Shown one piece after another: positions 19,979 through 29,491 of a stretch of 64,000 nt of DNA. The notes beneath the pieces are model-generated. The model saw only the letters and a program-made list of their open reading frames with translations, was not told where the DNA came from and ran no database searches. The stretch is from Vibrio profundi (GTDB lineage Bacteria > Pseudomonadota > Gammaproteobacteria > Enterobacterales > Vibrionaceae), in the NCBI RefSeq assembly GCF_005281835.1, contig NZ_RZIS01000004.1, positions 310,001 through 374,000 on the forward strand, in the 5' to 3' direction. A program made the position numbers and the translations under genes. Numbering within the stretch: position 1 is the first letter of the stretch; every line of letters starts with the position of its first letter.

Positions 19979-21508
19979 ATGAAAAAGATGAATAAATTGC
20001 CGCTAGTGGCAATGATCTCAGGGTTGATGATCGGTTGTGGGGGCGGTGGTGACAGCGGTGGTAGCTCTGGTGGTAGTGGTGGGGGACCTTCTTTGCCCAC
20101 ATACACTTGGGAGATCGTAGCATTGGAGTCAGTAGCTCGTTCCGGTCTTAGCTCAAGTTGCACTACTCTGGCCGACGATAATAATAATAGCGACAACGTA
20201 ATCACGGCATACAAAGTTAGCGCGAATAATGATATTGGGATTTTATACCACTCATCTAACGGTGAAGTTGTTAAAACACAGGCGCTTGACAGTGATGGAA
20301 CTTTTACTGTGAAGTCAGGAGAGGTGCCTGATGGCGGTTATGTATCTCTTGAAGTTGTGCAGGGAAGCGGTAATCCAGATATTCATATGCTGACAATACA
20401 AAAGCAATTTCTATCGAGTATGCTTTTAAACGTTGATGACCTATATAATTTAACTGATGAATGTTACCAGGGGGGGCAATACGTTCAGCCAGATTCGATA
20501 GATCCAGACAAATTAGTGGATATCAAACCTGTATCTGGTGTGTCTACCGCTTGGTACCATTCTAGCTATTCGGCTAACAATGAGAATGGCGGAGCTAATG
20601 CTACAGGAGTCCCAGTTTCCGCGCCTGCAAGTCCAAGTGATAGTGTTCTAGTGACCCTTTTCAATACATATAGCAGTGGACAAGCTACTGATTTGACGCA
20701 TTACTCAATAATGGACTCTGGGTACTTGTATAACGCAGGGGGCTCGAACCCATTAAGTGGAATCCCGACTGACACCAACTTGACTACAGATTACACGCTT
20801 AACATGGGTGTATTTGATTTCTCCAGTGCGACAGCGTCAAGAATTGAAGTTAATATCAACGACGGTCTATATACATGGCAGCCTATTTATGGAACTGGGC
20901 AAGCATATAAAACCAGAGATACTAATGGTATTAGTGGTATTGATGGGTGGTCATTTAACTTTTCTGGGACAACAGACGTTGGCTCTGGAGCATGGGGAGC
21001 GACAATATACGCTGCGGTAGAAAATGAGAACGATACAACAGTTGTAATACCCGCGGCACTTACTACGTTTGATGCTTCTATCGTTAGTTCTGGTTGTAGC
21101 AGCTTGAGTGATAGCTGTTTGTCAGCATCAGGATATTCAGCAAGTGACTTCAATATTCAGAGAACTCATCTTCGTTCTAGTACATCAGGTGGAAAAAACT
21201 TCTATCAGACTATTTACGCCACACCCAATGCAGAGCAGCCTATAATGGAAAGCTCGTCGTCAATCGTGGCTAATATTGATAATAATAACGATCGACTAGA
21301 GGTTTCTTTAGGGAGCTTAACGGAATTAAATGAAACCACCATTAAACTGTTTATGTCGGAGAACTTTGTACCTCAAGGTGTTATTGACCCTACTTTAGAC
21401 TCATTTGAAAATTTGAATGGCTTAGTTTCAATGCCATCTGACCATCTTACAAGACGTTTAGCATTAATGGGCACCGACTATATGTTTTTGCAAAACGGAG
21501 TTCATTAG
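19979..21508 (+). CDS. Lipoprotein of unknown function, Gly/Ser-rich N-terminus
   Basis: A 509-residue predicted lipoprotein I do not recognise. The signal peptide MKKMNKLPLVAMISGLMIGC has a clear lipobox (MIGC, Cys20), followed by a flexible Gly/Ser linker to about residue 37, and then a Ser/Thr/Asn/Gly-rich region with paired cysteines that looks beta-rich and extracytoplasmic. The start is preceded by AGGAA. Base and codon use differ from its neighbours: many GGA, ATA and AGA codons and little highly-expressed bias. A run of seven G at 20470-20476 lies in the reading frame. It sits between two conserved core genes with its own terminator and is probably a lineage-specific insertion. Confidence 0.65.
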   Translation: MKKMNKLPLVAMISGLMIGCGGGGDSGGSSGGSGGGPSLPTYTWEIVALESVARSGLSSSCTTLADDNNNSDNVITAYKVSANNDIGILYHSSNGEVVKTQALDSDGTFTVKSGEVPDGGYVSLEVVQGSGNPDIHMLTIQKQFLSSMLLNVDDLYNLTDECYQGGQYVQPDSIDPDKLVDIKPVSGVSTAWYHSSYSANNENGGANATGVPVSAPASPSDSVLVTLFNTYSSGQATDLTHYSIMDSGYLYNAGGSNPLSGIPTDTNLTTDYTLNMGVFDFSSATASRIEVNINDGLYTWQPIYGTGQAYKTRDTNGISGIDGWSFNFSGTTDVGSGAWGATIYAAVENENDTTVVIPAALTTFDASIVSSGCSSLSDSCLSASGYSASDFNIQRTHLRSSTSGGKNFYQTIYATPNAEQPIMESSSSIVANIDNNNDRLEVSLGSLTELNETTIKLFMSENFVPQGVIDPTLDSFENLNGLVSMPSDHLTRRLALMGTDYMFLQNGVH

Positions 21509-21542
21509 AATTGATGTGTGACTTAACATAATCAAAACAAAT

Positions 21543-21567
21543 AAAGCCCCTTAAATGGGGCTTTTTT
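21543..21567 (+). terminator. Terminator of the lipoprotein gene
   Basis: AAAGCCCC / GGGGCTTT stem with a 6-base loop followed by a T run, 35 bp after the stop codon. Confidence 0.85.
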
Positions 21568-21608
21568 ATAAATGTTATTCAGTCAATTGAGAGGAAAACG
21601 CTATCTAT

Positions 21609-21643
21609 TGCATAATCAATCAGAGTGAATTGCTATTTATTCT
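21609..21643 (+). promoter_or_regulatory. Candidate tandem ARG boxes (ArgR operator)
   Basis: TGCATAATCAATCA at 21609 matches the ARG box TGAATAATTATTCA at 11 of 14 bases. A weaker box, TTGCTATTTATTCT, starts at 21630 (9 of 14). Their centres are 21 bp apart, the spacing of paired ARG boxes, about 110 bp upstream of artP. Confidence 0.42.
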
Positions 21644-21754
21644 CTATTCTCAAGGTTAATAATTTGTTGCATGTTGATTCTTGGGGTGCTAGTTTGTATC
21701 GCATGAAAAGGTCGGAGTACCTTGCAGTCACATAAAATTAGGGAGTAAAAGCGC

Positions 21755-22525
21755 ATGAAAGACGTACCAGCGCTCGATATAAAAGAACTGCATAAGACGT
21801 TTGGTCAAAATGAAGTATTAAAAGGGATTTCGCTTTCTGCGCATAAAGGAGATGTGGTTTCCATTATTGGCTCTTCCGGTTCCGGTAAGAGTACTTTCCT
21901 TAGATGTATCAACCTATTAGAAACACCAACTGCTGGCGAAATTTGGGTTAACGGTGAGTTAATTCAAATGAAAAACAACCGCCAAGGTGTGTCTGTTCCT
22001 GCCAATGAAAAACAAGTTCAGCGTATCCGTTCGCGCTTAGCGATGGTATTTCAAGGCTTCAACCTTTGGTCTCATATGACGGTTTTAGAAAACGTTATTG
22101 AAGCACCGATCCACGTCTTGGGCGTACCTAAGGCGCAAGCGATAGAAAATGCCGAATTGTTGCTAAAGAAAGTAGGACTTTACGAGCGTAAAGATTACTA
22201 CCCGGGCCATTTATCTGGTGGTCAGCAACAACGAGCTGCGATTGCTCGTGCACTAGCGGTAGATCCTGAAGTAATGCTATTTGATGAACCAACATCTGCA
22301 CTAGACCCTGAGTTAGTAGGCGAAGTATTAGGTGTAATGCGAGACCTTGCAGAAGAAGGCCGTACGATGTTAGTGGTTACGCATGAAATGGCTTTCGCAC
22401 GCGACGTATCAAACCATGTAATGTTTTTGCATCAAGGTTTAGTTGAAGAGCAGGGTGACCCTGCAAAACTCTTTACAAACCCTGAGTCAGAGCGTCTTCA
22501 GCAATTTATCTCTTCGATTTATTAA
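21755..22525 (+). CDS. artP: Arginine/histidine-type ABC transporter ATP-binding protein
   Basis: A 256-residue ABC ATPase of the polar amino acid uptake (PAAT) family. Walker A GSSGSGKST is at 39-47, the signature LSGGQQQR near 155, Walker B VMLFDEP near 177 and the switch histidine in VVTHEM. It energises import through the ArtQ-ArtM-type pore. First of four genes in the order ATPase, binding protein, permease, permease. GGGAG precedes the start. Candidate ArgR boxes upstream favour arginine, but HisP-type histidine/lysine uptake cannot be excluded by sequence alone. Confidence 0.88.
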   Translation: MKDVPALDIKELHKTFGQNEVLKGISLSAHKGDVVSIIGSSGSGKSTFLRCINLLETPTAGEIWVNGELIQMKNNRQGVSVPANEKQVQRIRSRLAMVFQGFNLWSHMTVLENVIEAPIHVLGVPKAQAIENAELLLKKVGLYERKDYYPGHLSGGQQQRAAIARALAVDPEVMLFDEPTSALDPELVGEVLGVMRDLAEEGRTMLVVTHEMAFARDVSNHVMFLHQGLVEEQGDPAKLFTNPESERLQQFISSIY

Positions 22526-22612
22526 CGATTATCTGGGCTTCGTTTAATTGCCTAGAACATAAAACAAACACAACATTGAAAAACTAGAAAACTCAATCAC
22601 GGGAGTATGGAT

Positions 22613-23383
22613 ATGAAAAAGTGGTTATTAGTAGCAGCACTTGCTGCAACGGCTGCAACTGGCGTAGCTCAAGCTAAGGAATGGAAAACAGTTCGCTTTG
22701 GTATTGAAGGTGCTTACCCTCCATTTAGTTGGACTGAAGCTGATGGTTCTTTAAAGGGCTTTGATGTAGACATGGCTAATGCACTTTGTACAGAAATGCA
22801 GGTGAAATGTAAGATTGTTGCTCAAGATTGGGACGGTATTATTCCTTCTCTACTTGCTCGTAAATATGATGCAATCATTGCGGCAATGTCTATCACTGAA
22901 GAACGTAAAAAGAAAATCGACTTCACTGGTAAATACGCACTTATTCCAAACAAATTCATTGCGAAAAAAGGCGCTGGCCTTAACTTTGATGATCTAAGTG
23001 GTCAGAAAATTGCGGTTCAACGCGCTACAACTCACGACAAATACCTAACTGATAACTACGGTGACACTGTAGATATCGTTCGTTACGGTTCTTTCGATGA
23101 AGCTTATCTTGACCTAGCAAACGGCCGTGTTGCTGCTGTACTAGGCGATGCTTCTGCGCTAGAAGAAGGCGTGCTTAACAAAGCGGGCGGCGAAGCATAC
23201 GAATTCGTTGGTCCATCTCTAACAGATCCTAAGTGGTTTGGTGAAGGTTTTGGTATTGCGGTTCGTAAGCAAGACAAAGATCTTACTAAAAAGCTAGATG
23301 CAGCTATTCTTTCACTACGTGAGAAAGGCATTTACCAAGATATCGCGGCTAAATACTTCAACTACGACGTATACGGTCAATAA
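22613..23383 (+). CDS. artI: Periplasmic basic amino acid-binding protein
   Basis: A 256-residue solute-binding protein (SBP family 3). The signal peptide (1-22, cleaved after AQA) precedes the mature EWKTVRFGIEGAYPPFSW, the canonical ligand-facing first strand of Lao/His/Arg-binding proteins; the conserved YDAIIAAMSIT segment follows. The start at 22613 is chosen over the ATG at 22607 because GGGAG lies only one base from the earlier codon. It would bind arginine or a related basic amino acid in the periplasm and deliver it to the permeases. The gene is followed by a stable stem-loop that may protect its message. Confidence 0.88.
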   Translation: MKKWLLVAALAATAATGVAQAKEWKTVRFGIEGAYPPFSWTEADGSLKGFDVDMANALCTEMQVKCKIVAQDWDGIIPSLLARKYDAIIAAMSITEERKKKIDFTGKYALIPNKFIAKKGAGLNFDDLSGQKIAVQRATTHDKYLTDNYGDTVDIVRYGSFDEAYLDLANGRVAAVLGDASALEEGVLNKAGGEAYEFVGPSLTDPKWFGEGFGIAVRKQDKDLTKKLDAAILSLREKGIYQDIAAKYFNYDVYGQ

Positions 23384-23403
23384 TATCTAAATGCTAGATA
23401 TTG

Positions 23404-23425
23404 GGGAGGGGCTTTCGTCTCTCCC
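23404..23425 (+). other. Intercistronic stem-loop after the binding protein gene
   Basis: GGGAGGGGC pairs with GTCTCTCCC (two wobbles) around a UUUC loop. There is no T run, so it is probably an mRNA-stabilising or processing element rather than a terminator. Confidence 0.55.
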
Positions 23426-23472
23426 TCATTCAATCTCTACCAACTTTTTTCGCTGTTCTGTTGGAATTCATT

Positions 23473-24213
23473 ATGTTTGATTTACAAGGGTATGAAGCTT
23501 CTATATTTAAAGGAGCTGTGCTTACTATCGAAGTCGCACTTTTATCGCTATTTTTAGCCATGGTTCTTGGCATGCTAGGTGCACTGGCAAAGCTAGCGCC
23601 TTATCGTTGGGCTCGGGCAATTGCGACACTTTATACGACAGTCATTCGAGGTATCCCAGACCTTGTATTGATGATGTTGATCTTCTTTGGCGGCCAAATT
23701 CTTCTTAATAACAGTTTATATTCCGCTAACGAATGGTTAAACGAATGGTTTGCGTCTAGCGATCCTAACCACGAATGGACTTCCTATTTACCTGATTACA
23801 TTGACGTTAGCCCATTTGTGGCGGGCGTACTGACTATCGGCTTTATTTTCGGAGCGTACATGGCGGAAACATTCCGCGGCGCGATTATGGCTGTAGATAG
23901 CGGTGAAATGGAAGCGGCAAAAGCTTACGGAATGGGCCCTGTATTGGCATTCAGACGTATTTTGCTACCGCAAATGATTCGACACGCTTTACCTGGCTTT
24001 GGTAACAACTGGTTAGTTTTACTTAAAACCACGGCATTGGTTTCAATCATTGGCTTAGAAGATATGGTTCGTGTTAGCTCACTGGCCGCTGGCTCAACCA
24101 AAATGCCGTTTACCTTTTATATGGCAGTCGCATTAATCTTCTTATTCTTTACTAGCGTATCAACGGGTGTTTTGAAGCTAGTAGAACGTAAATTCAGTAT
24201 TCACGCGAGGTAG
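23473..24213 (+). CDS. artQ: ABC transporter permease, ArtQ type
   Basis: A 246-residue inner-membrane permease of the PAAT family with about five membrane segments. The cytoplasmic EAA loop (EMEAAKAYGMGPVLAFRRILLPQM) that contacts the ATPase is near residue 150. The start MFDLQGYEASIFKG is that of HisQ/ArtQ proteins and follows TTGGAA; an upstream in-frame extension would run into the stem-loop. Works as a heterodimer with the next gene, which begins 2 bp after its stop. Confidence 0.88.
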   Translation: MFDLQGYEASIFKGAVLTIEVALLSLFLAMVLGMLGALAKLAPYRWARAIATLYTTVIRGIPDLVLMMLIFFGGQILLNNSLYSANEWLNEWFASSDPNHEWTSYLPDYIDVSPFVAGVLTIGFIFGAYMAETFRGAIMAVDSGEMEAAKAYGMGPVLAFRRILLPQMIRHALPGFGNNWLVLLKTTALVSIIGLEDMVRVSSLAAGSTKMPFTFYMAVALIFLFFTSVSTGVLKLVERKFSIHAR

Positions 24214-24215
24214 AT

Positions 24216-24893
24216 ATGGATTTTTCATTAATTATTGAAAGCTTCCCAATCTATCTAGATGGATTGTGGACTACAGCTTGGTTGGTTGGTGCGGCCCTGA
24301 TTCTAGGTTTGATGCTTGCTATTCCAATGGCCGTTGCACGTAATAGCCGCAATTATTTGATTAATGGTCCGGCTTGGTCGTTCATTTACTTCTTCCGTGG
24401 CACACCACTTTTGGTTCAGCTATATCTTATTTACTACGGAATGGATCAGTTCTTCCCTGTAAAAGATACATTGTGGGAAAACGCATGGTTTTGTGCACTT
24501 GTTGCGTTTGTACTAAACACAGCCGCTTATACTGCTGAAATCATCCGTGGTGCGATTAATGGTTTACCGGCAGGTGAAGTAGAAGCGGCAAAAGCATACG
24601 GAATGAGCCCGGCAAAAACATATCGCCGTATCATTCTGCCTAGTGCTTTACGTCGTGCACTACCAGCGTACAGTAATGAAGTGATTTTTATGTTACATGG
24701 CTCAGCGGTGGCAGGTATCGTGACTATCATGGACCTAACAGGAGCAGCGCGCTTAGTTAACTCTCGTTACTACGCTCCATTTGAATCATTCTTAACGGCT
24801 GGTTTGTTCTATATGGCGTTGACGTTCCTAATCATCGCGGTATTCAAACAGGCAGAAAAACGTTTCTTAGCTTACTTAAGACCGTTAAGCTAA
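24216..24893 (+). CDS. artM: ABC transporter permease, ArtM type
   Basis: A 225-residue PAAT permease, second half of the transmembrane pore. The EAA loop EVEAAKAYGMSPAKTYRRII is near residue 130, and the sequence contains the RGTPLLVQLYLIYYG motif of HisM/ArtM proteins. It starts 2 bp after artQ, so translation is probably coupled. Last gene of the transporter operon, ending at a terminator shared with xthA. Confidence 0.88.
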   Translation: MDFSLIIESFPIYLDGLWTTAWLVGAALILGLMLAIPMAVARNSRNYLINGPAWSFIYFFRGTPLLVQLYLIYYGMDQFFPVKDTLWENAWFCALVAFVLNTAAYTAEIIRGAINGLPAGEVEAAKAYGMSPAKTYRRIILPSALRRALPAYSNEVIFMLHGSAVAGIVTIMDLTGAARLVNSRYYAPFESFLTAGLFYMALTFLIIAVFKQAEKRFLAYLRPLS

Positions 24894-24904
24894 GAAAAAG
24901 AAAG

Positions 24905-24932
24905 AAAAAGGCTTCCATATGGAAGCCTTTTT
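24905..24932. terminator. Bidirectional terminator between artM and xthA
   Basis: AAAAAGGCTTCC / GGAAGCCTTTTT perfect stem with an ATAT loop between convergent genes. Confidence 0.92.
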
Positions 24933-24954
24933 AGTAAGAACTATATAGTGGTGA

Positions 24955-25761
24955 CTATGAAAATGTAGACCAAATTGGAGCATGATCGGATGGCTTTTCG
25001 ATACCACGTAATTCATAATCAATGCCAGCTTCAGTACACTTATCAGCAAGCTTAGACGTTGCCAAAACAACATCGATACGTAGGCCACGGTTGTCGACAA
25101 AACCTTTCGAGCGGTAATCAAACCATGAATATTGATCCGTTACTTCAGGGTGAAGCTTGCGGAATGTGTCTTCAAAGCCCCAATCCATTAACGTTTTCAA
25201 CCATTCGCGCTCTTCCGGTTGGAAAGAGCACTTGCCTGTTTTCAGCCAACGTTTCGCGTTTGGCTCACCAATACCGATATCAGCATCAATAGGGCTGATG
25301 TTGATATCGCCCATAACAATCACTTGTTCATCGTTAGAGTGATGATCATTTAGGTACGTCATCAAGTCTTTGTAGAATTGACGCTTATAAGGGTATTTGG
25401 TTTCGTGCTTGATGTTGTCGCCTTGCGGGAAGTAACCATTAAGCACCGCCACCTTTTCACCGTTTGAGTCTTCAAACGTCGCAATGATCATGCGTTTTTG
25501 ATGTTCTTCGTTATCGGTCGGGAAGCCTTTCTGTATTGAAATTGGCTCCTGCTTACAAAGCATAGCGACACCGTAATGCGCTTTTTGGCCATGAAAATAG
25601 ACTTTGTAGCCCATCGCTTCGACATCTTCGATAGGGAAAGCTTCATCGTGTACTTTAATTTCTTGTAAACCGATAACATCTGGCTGATGCTTATCAATAA
25701 TAGCTTGAAGTTGATGAAGGCGAGCTCTTAGACCATTGATATTAAAGCTGATAACTTTCAT
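24955..25761 (-). CDS. xthA: Exodeoxyribonuclease III
   Basis: A 268-residue AP endonuclease/3'-5' exonuclease of base excision repair, identical in length to E. coli Exo III. Active-site residues are in place: Glu34 in LQEIKVH, the MGDINI Asp/Asn pair near 151-153 and His260 in PSDHAPIW. It cleaves 5' of abasic sites and trims blocked 3' ends. Monocistronic, divergent from the following chemoreceptor. Confidence 0.95.
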   Translation of the reverse strand: MKVISFNINGLRARLHQLQAIIDKHQPDVIGLQEIKVHDEAFPIEDVEAMGYKVYFHGQKAHYGVAMLCKQEPISIQKGFPTDNEEHQKRMIIATFEDSNGEKVAVLNGYFPQGDNIKHETKYPYKRQFYKDLMTYLNDHHSNDEQVIVMGDINISPIDADIGIGEPNAKRWLKTGKCSFQPEEREWLKTLMDWGFEDTFRKLHPEVTDQYSWFDYRSKGFVDNRGLRIDVVLATSKLADKCTEAGIDYELRGIEKPSDHAPIWSTFS

Positions 25762-25985
25762 GGAGATCCTTAAATGGAAAGCGGTAATTTGACGTGAAAT
25801 GTTAACACCTAAAAGAGTTGGGAAAAACCATCGTCGAGTAAGAAAAAGTGGATTGAACGAGTATCGACCTTTATTAACATTTTTGTAAACTTTCGATTGA
25901 TATCTTAAATGAATATGGTGTAATCAACGTCTAAGCTATTCATAGGAATATGGAAGTCATTTGGCTTATTAAAAGGATTATTATA

Positions 25986-28103
25986 ATGCGTTCTCTTTCT
26001 GTTCAGTGGAAAATAACACTGCTTGCCGGTTGTTGCCTGCTTATCACTTCTTTATCTCTTATTGGTTTTTCAATTTACAATGCCACTTCTAACCAGCAAG
26101 TGATCAAAACCCAAAGCTCAGAATCGGTTATCGATAAGTCTCAGCAACTACTTACATCAGTTTCTCAACTGAACGCAAAAGAAGTGCAACAGTATGTTGA
26201 TGAAGCGATTTACCGCGCTGAAATGCTGGCCTCTACGGCATTGTTCTTAAAAACGAACGCAGAAGAAAACTTTACACCGAGCGAAGAGTTACGTACCGCA
26301 TTGGATGAAATGGTGCGCCGCTCTGTTTTAGAGTTCGATTCTATTCAGGGAGCGTACTTAGTTTTTCGCCCGCATATGCTTGATAGCGAAGATGACAATT
26401 ATATTGATGCTGATTACGTAGGCTCGAATGAGAAAGGTCGCTTCGCTCCCTATTGGAAAGTATCAGAAAACGGTGAAAGTGTTCTACCTAACGTTATTTC
26501 TGAAGAATTTTTAAACGCCAGCGAAAATAGTGAGCGATTCTTTTGCCCGTTATCTAGCGGCGAGACTTGCGTTAGTACTCCAAAGCTTATCGAAAGCGGC
26601 CATGGAAAGATCCTGACGACGTCAATCTCGGTACCTATTTTAATTGATGATGTAGCGATCGGCTTTTTAGGAATAGACTTACGTTTGGATGGTTTAGCTT
26701 CTATCGTCCAAGCAAGCGATGAAAGCCTATTCAATGGTAGCGGCGCAGTATATGTCGTGAGTCTGGATGGCTCGGTGATTGCTGCCGATAATCCATCAAT
26801 TGCGGTCGGCAGTGGCTTCGCTAGCGAGCAAGTTTCTGGCGATCAAATGACAGATTTTCTGTTTGGCGAAGAAGCGGTGACCAATTGGAGTCAAGACAAC
26901 AATTGGCTTCTCTCATTTGCACCTGTCAAAGCAGCAAACCAAAACTGGGGGGTATTGTTTGAAATGCCTCGCTCAAGTGTGATTGCTGATGCGGAAAAAC
27001 TGGACAGTATGATCAGTGCTAAAGTCGGTGAAGGCATTAAAACCGAGATTCTCGCTGGGGTGATTTTTGTATTGTTAGGCTTGGCGATTATCGCGATTGC
27101 ATCTCTTTCTATTGTAAAACCTATTCGCGAAGTGGTTTCTCGCCTAAATGACATTGCGTCTGGGGAAGGAGACCTGACTCAACGATTAGAAGTGAAATCT
27201 CAGGATGAAATTGGCCAACTAGCGCAAGGTTTCAATCTTTTCTTAGATAAGCTTCAACATACAATTAAACAAGTTGTCATTACCACTGAGAAAGTCGCGA
27301 ATACAACCGGTAAAGCAAAGGAAACGGCTTCAGAGACTCGTAGTAGTAGTGAGTCTCAATTCAAAGAAGTAGATTTGGTGGCTACCGCTTCAGAAGAAAT
27401 GACACAAACAGCAGGGTTAGTGGTTCAAAATGCCGAAATAGCGGTTGAAGCAGCAAACCAAGCGAACAGTTCAGCTAAGCAAGGACAGCAGGTGATTGAG
27501 CTGTCAGCTGAGGAAATGATCAAGCTGGTCGATAGAATGACAAGTGCTGTGCCTATCGTTGAAGAGCTGGCGAAGAATAATGGTAACATCACAGATATCT
27601 TAAGCGTTATTGAAGGTATTTCAGAGCAAACTAACTTACTTGCTCTGAATGCGGCGATTGAAGCGGCGCGTGCTGGTGAGCAAGGCCGAGGCTTTGCGGT
27701 AGTAGCGGACGAAGTTCGTAGCCTTGCAAGTAGAACTCAATCTTCGGTGAGTGAGATTCGTGAAGTGATCGGTAAGGTTCATGCAGGTACGCAAGACGTA
27801 GTAGAAGCGATTCAAGAAGGTAACATTCTTGCGAATGATACTGCGACACATGTTCAAAATGCTGTGCAAGACTTAAGCGCAATATTTGAATCAATTGCGG
27901 CAATCAGCGATATGAATAGCCAGATTGTGAAAGCAGCTGAGGAACAACAATCGGTGTCTGGTGAAGTAAATCAAAGTGTTGCGAATATTCGAGACTTAAG
28001 CGCTAAAATTCTAGAACATGCAGGCTCGTCAGAACAAGTAGGTAACGAGATAGACCAACTTTCAAAAGAGCAACAGAGTTTGGTGAATCAGTTTAAAGTC
28101 TAA
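25986..28103 (+). CDS. Methyl-accepting chemotaxis protein with dCache domain
   Basis: A 705-residue chemoreceptor. TM1 at about 10-32; a large periplasmic region of about 320 residues with features of a double Cache domain (conserved GAYLVF and later [12 protein letters not shown] strands); TM2 at about 355-378; HAMP; then the signalling domain with the [20 protein letters not shown] tip. dCache receptors commonly bind amino acids or other small organics; the ligand is unknown. The start after AAGGA at 25986 is preferred to an earlier non-ribosome-bound codon. Not linked to other chemotaxis genes. Confidence 0.92.
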   Translation: MRSLSVQWKITLLAGCCLLITSLSLIGFSIYNATSNQQVIKTQSSESVIDKSQQLLTSVSQLNAKEVQQYVDEAIYRAEMLASTALFLKTNAEENFTPSEELRTALDEMVRRSVLEFDSIQGAYLVFRPHMLDSEDDNYIDADYVGSNEKGRFAPYWKVSENGESVLPNVISEEFLNASENSERFFCPLSSGETCVSTPKLIESGHGKILTTSISVPILIDDVAIGFLGIDLRLDGLASIVQASDESLFNGSGAVYVVSLDGSVIAADNPSIAVGSGFASEQVSGDQMTDFLFGEEAVTNWSQDNNWLLSFAPVKAANQNWGVLFEMPRSSVIADAEKLDSMISAKVGEGIKTEILAGVIFVLLGLAIIAIASLSIVKPIREVVSRLNDIASGEGDLTQRLEVKSQDEIGQLAQGFNLFLDKLQHTIKQVVITTEKVANTTGKAKETASETRSSSESQFKEVDLVATASEEMTQTAGLVVQNAEIAVEAANQANSSAKQGQQVIELSAEEMIKLVDRMTSAVPIVEELAKNNGNITDILSVIEGISEQTNLLALNAAIEAARAGEQGRGFAVVADEVRSLASRTQSSVSEIREVIGKVHAGTQDVVEAIQEGNILANDTATHVQNAVQDLSAIFESIAAISDMNSQIVKAAEEQQSVSGEVNQSVANIRDLSAKILEHAGSSEQVGNEIDQLSKEQQSLVNQFKV

Positions 28104-28122
28104 CTAAACGCACATTAGAATT

Positions 28123-28159
28123 GAAAAGGGCACTAATTGTAAAATTAGTGCCCTTTTTT
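28123..28159. terminator. Bidirectional terminator between MCP gene and roxA
   Basis: AAAAGGGCACTAATT / AATTAGTGCCCTTTT, a long near-perfect stem with flanking A and T tracts between convergent genes. Confidence 0.9.
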
Positions 28160-28179
28160 GTTGGAAGTGATTGAGTTTG

Positions 28180-29310
28180 TTACTCTTCGATGAACCAATA
28201 ACCTTTGTTCACCAACTCGGTGAGTAGCGCAATAGCAGAAGGCGTATAAGTTTTTGGTTCAACCACATTGCAATCACAAAGTGACTTCAAGAACGTCGAG
28301 TCCATATCTGCCACTTTGATCACTTCGCCATTGATATAGGCAACATTGCTATCGGTTTCGTGATAAAGCGCTTTTAGCCCAGAAACTCGATGGATAAAGC
28401 CTTCAGAAGCTAAGTGCTGAGACACTTCCTCCGCGGTCCATAATGGTTCAGGTGCGACGATATCAAGTTGATGACGCGACTGGCTAAGTAAACAGCCCAT
28501 GAAATCGTTCACAGTACTGTTTTCTTCAAAGGCAGACTTAAGCATGCAGGTTAGGCTGGCTAGATCTTTACTGCGGATTTGTCCGTAGTTTTCCTGAGCT
28601 TGAAACTCTGGATTGTGTAAGTGTACATCGCCCATGTCATGAGCAAGGACAAAATCCGCAAAGTTACTGATCAGTTCTTGCTCTTTAGGCGAACGGTAAC
28701 CGATAGAGTAGCTCATAGAAGGTTCTAAAGTTGTGCCTTCGTGCGGGAAGCCTGGCGGAATATATAAAATATCACCGGGTTCAAGTACTTCATCAATAAT
28801 CGAATCGAAACTTTCAATCTGGCGTAAGGCGGATGCACGGCAAGTTTCTTGGTATTGACCTTCGTCTTTCGCACCCACTCGCCATTGACGTTTGCCGCTA
28901 CCCTGAATGATGAAAACGTCGTATTGGTCGATATGTGGTCCGACACCACCACCGATGGCTGAGTAGCAAATCATAAGATCGTCAAACAACCAATTCGGTA
29001 GGCTAGTAAAAGCTTCAGTCAGCTGGTTACAACCGGAATGCCAATGGTTTGCTGCTTGTACGATAAGCTGCCAATGGGATTCTGGTAGTGAGCCAAATTT
29101 ATCTTCAGAGAACGGACCATGTTCTGCAGACCATTGGTCGTTCTGGTTAGAAACGAATCGGGAGTCGACTTCTTCTTCCATCGACAAACCAGCAATTTCC
29201 TCTGGCGAAATTGGGTCAACAAAGTTCTTGAAACCACCCTTAATGACAGTGGGTTTTTTATGCCAGTAATTAGCAAGGAAGTCAGGCATAGAAAAGCTAA
29301 GTTGGTACAT
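28180..29310 (-). CDS. roxA: 50S ribosomal protein L16 3-hydroxylase (YcfD/RoxA)
   Basis: A 376-residue cupin-fold Fe(II)/2-oxoglutarate oxygenase. The iron ligands His126 and Asp128 are in GPHIDQYDVF and the distal His190 in PPGFPHEGT. In E. coli YcfD hydroxylates an arginine of ribosomal protein L16, a modification tied to oxygen and growth rate. A C-terminal winged-helix region (about 275-376) mediates dimerisation and substrate binding in the family. It is the last gene of a minus-strand run dinG-TSUP-priC-rsmS-roxA and starts 10 bp after rsmS. Confidence 0.9.
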   Translation of the reverse strand: MYQLSFSMPDFLANYWHKKPTVIKGGFKNFVDPISPEEIAGLSMEEEVDSRFVSNQNDQWSAEHGPFSEDKFGSLPESHWQLIVQAANHWHSGCNQLTEAFTSLPNWLFDDLMICYSAIGGGVGPHIDQYDVFIIQGSGKRQWRVGAKDEGQYQETCRASALRQIESFDSIIDEVLEPGDILYIPPGFPHEGTTLEPSMSYSIGYRSPKEQELISNFADFVLAHDMGDVHLHNPEFQAQENYGQIRSKDLASLTCMLKSAFEENSTVNDFMGCLLSQSRHQLDIVAPEPLWTAEEVSQHLASEGFIHRVSGLKALYHETDSNVAYINGEVIKVADMDSTFLKSLCDCNVVEPKTYTPSAIALLTELVNKGYWFIEE

Positions 29311-29320
29311 AGGTATCCTG

Positions 29321-29491
29321 TTATTTTGAGCTTGGGGCTAGTTTCGCTTCAAGGTCTTGTTGAACGATTTTTAGTGCTGCCAAAGCCGTGTTTGGGTCGA
29401 CTTCGTTACTTTCTAATAGATAGATAAGATCGACAGCCAATTTGATCTCATCGGGAGCTGAGTCCAATGGGGATTTGTTTAGATCAGTCAT
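29321..29491 (-). CDS. rsmS: RsmS/YbaM family small protein (DUF2496)
   Basis: A 56-residue protein reading MTDLNKSPLDSAPDEIKLAV and continuing through LIYLLESNEVDPNTALAAL to a Lys/Ser-rich end. It matches E. coli YbaM and RsmS of Pectobacterium, the latter a regulator affecting RsmB/RsmA-dependent virulence enzyme production. Its start overlaps the end of priC by 8 bases, exactly the priC-ybaM arrangement of E. coli, which confirms the call. Too small for a domain analysis; two helices predicted. Molecular mechanism is not established. Confidence 0.85.
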   Translation of the reverse strand: MTDLNKSPLDSAPDEIKLAVDLIYLLESNEVDPNTALAALKIVQQDLEAKLAPSSK

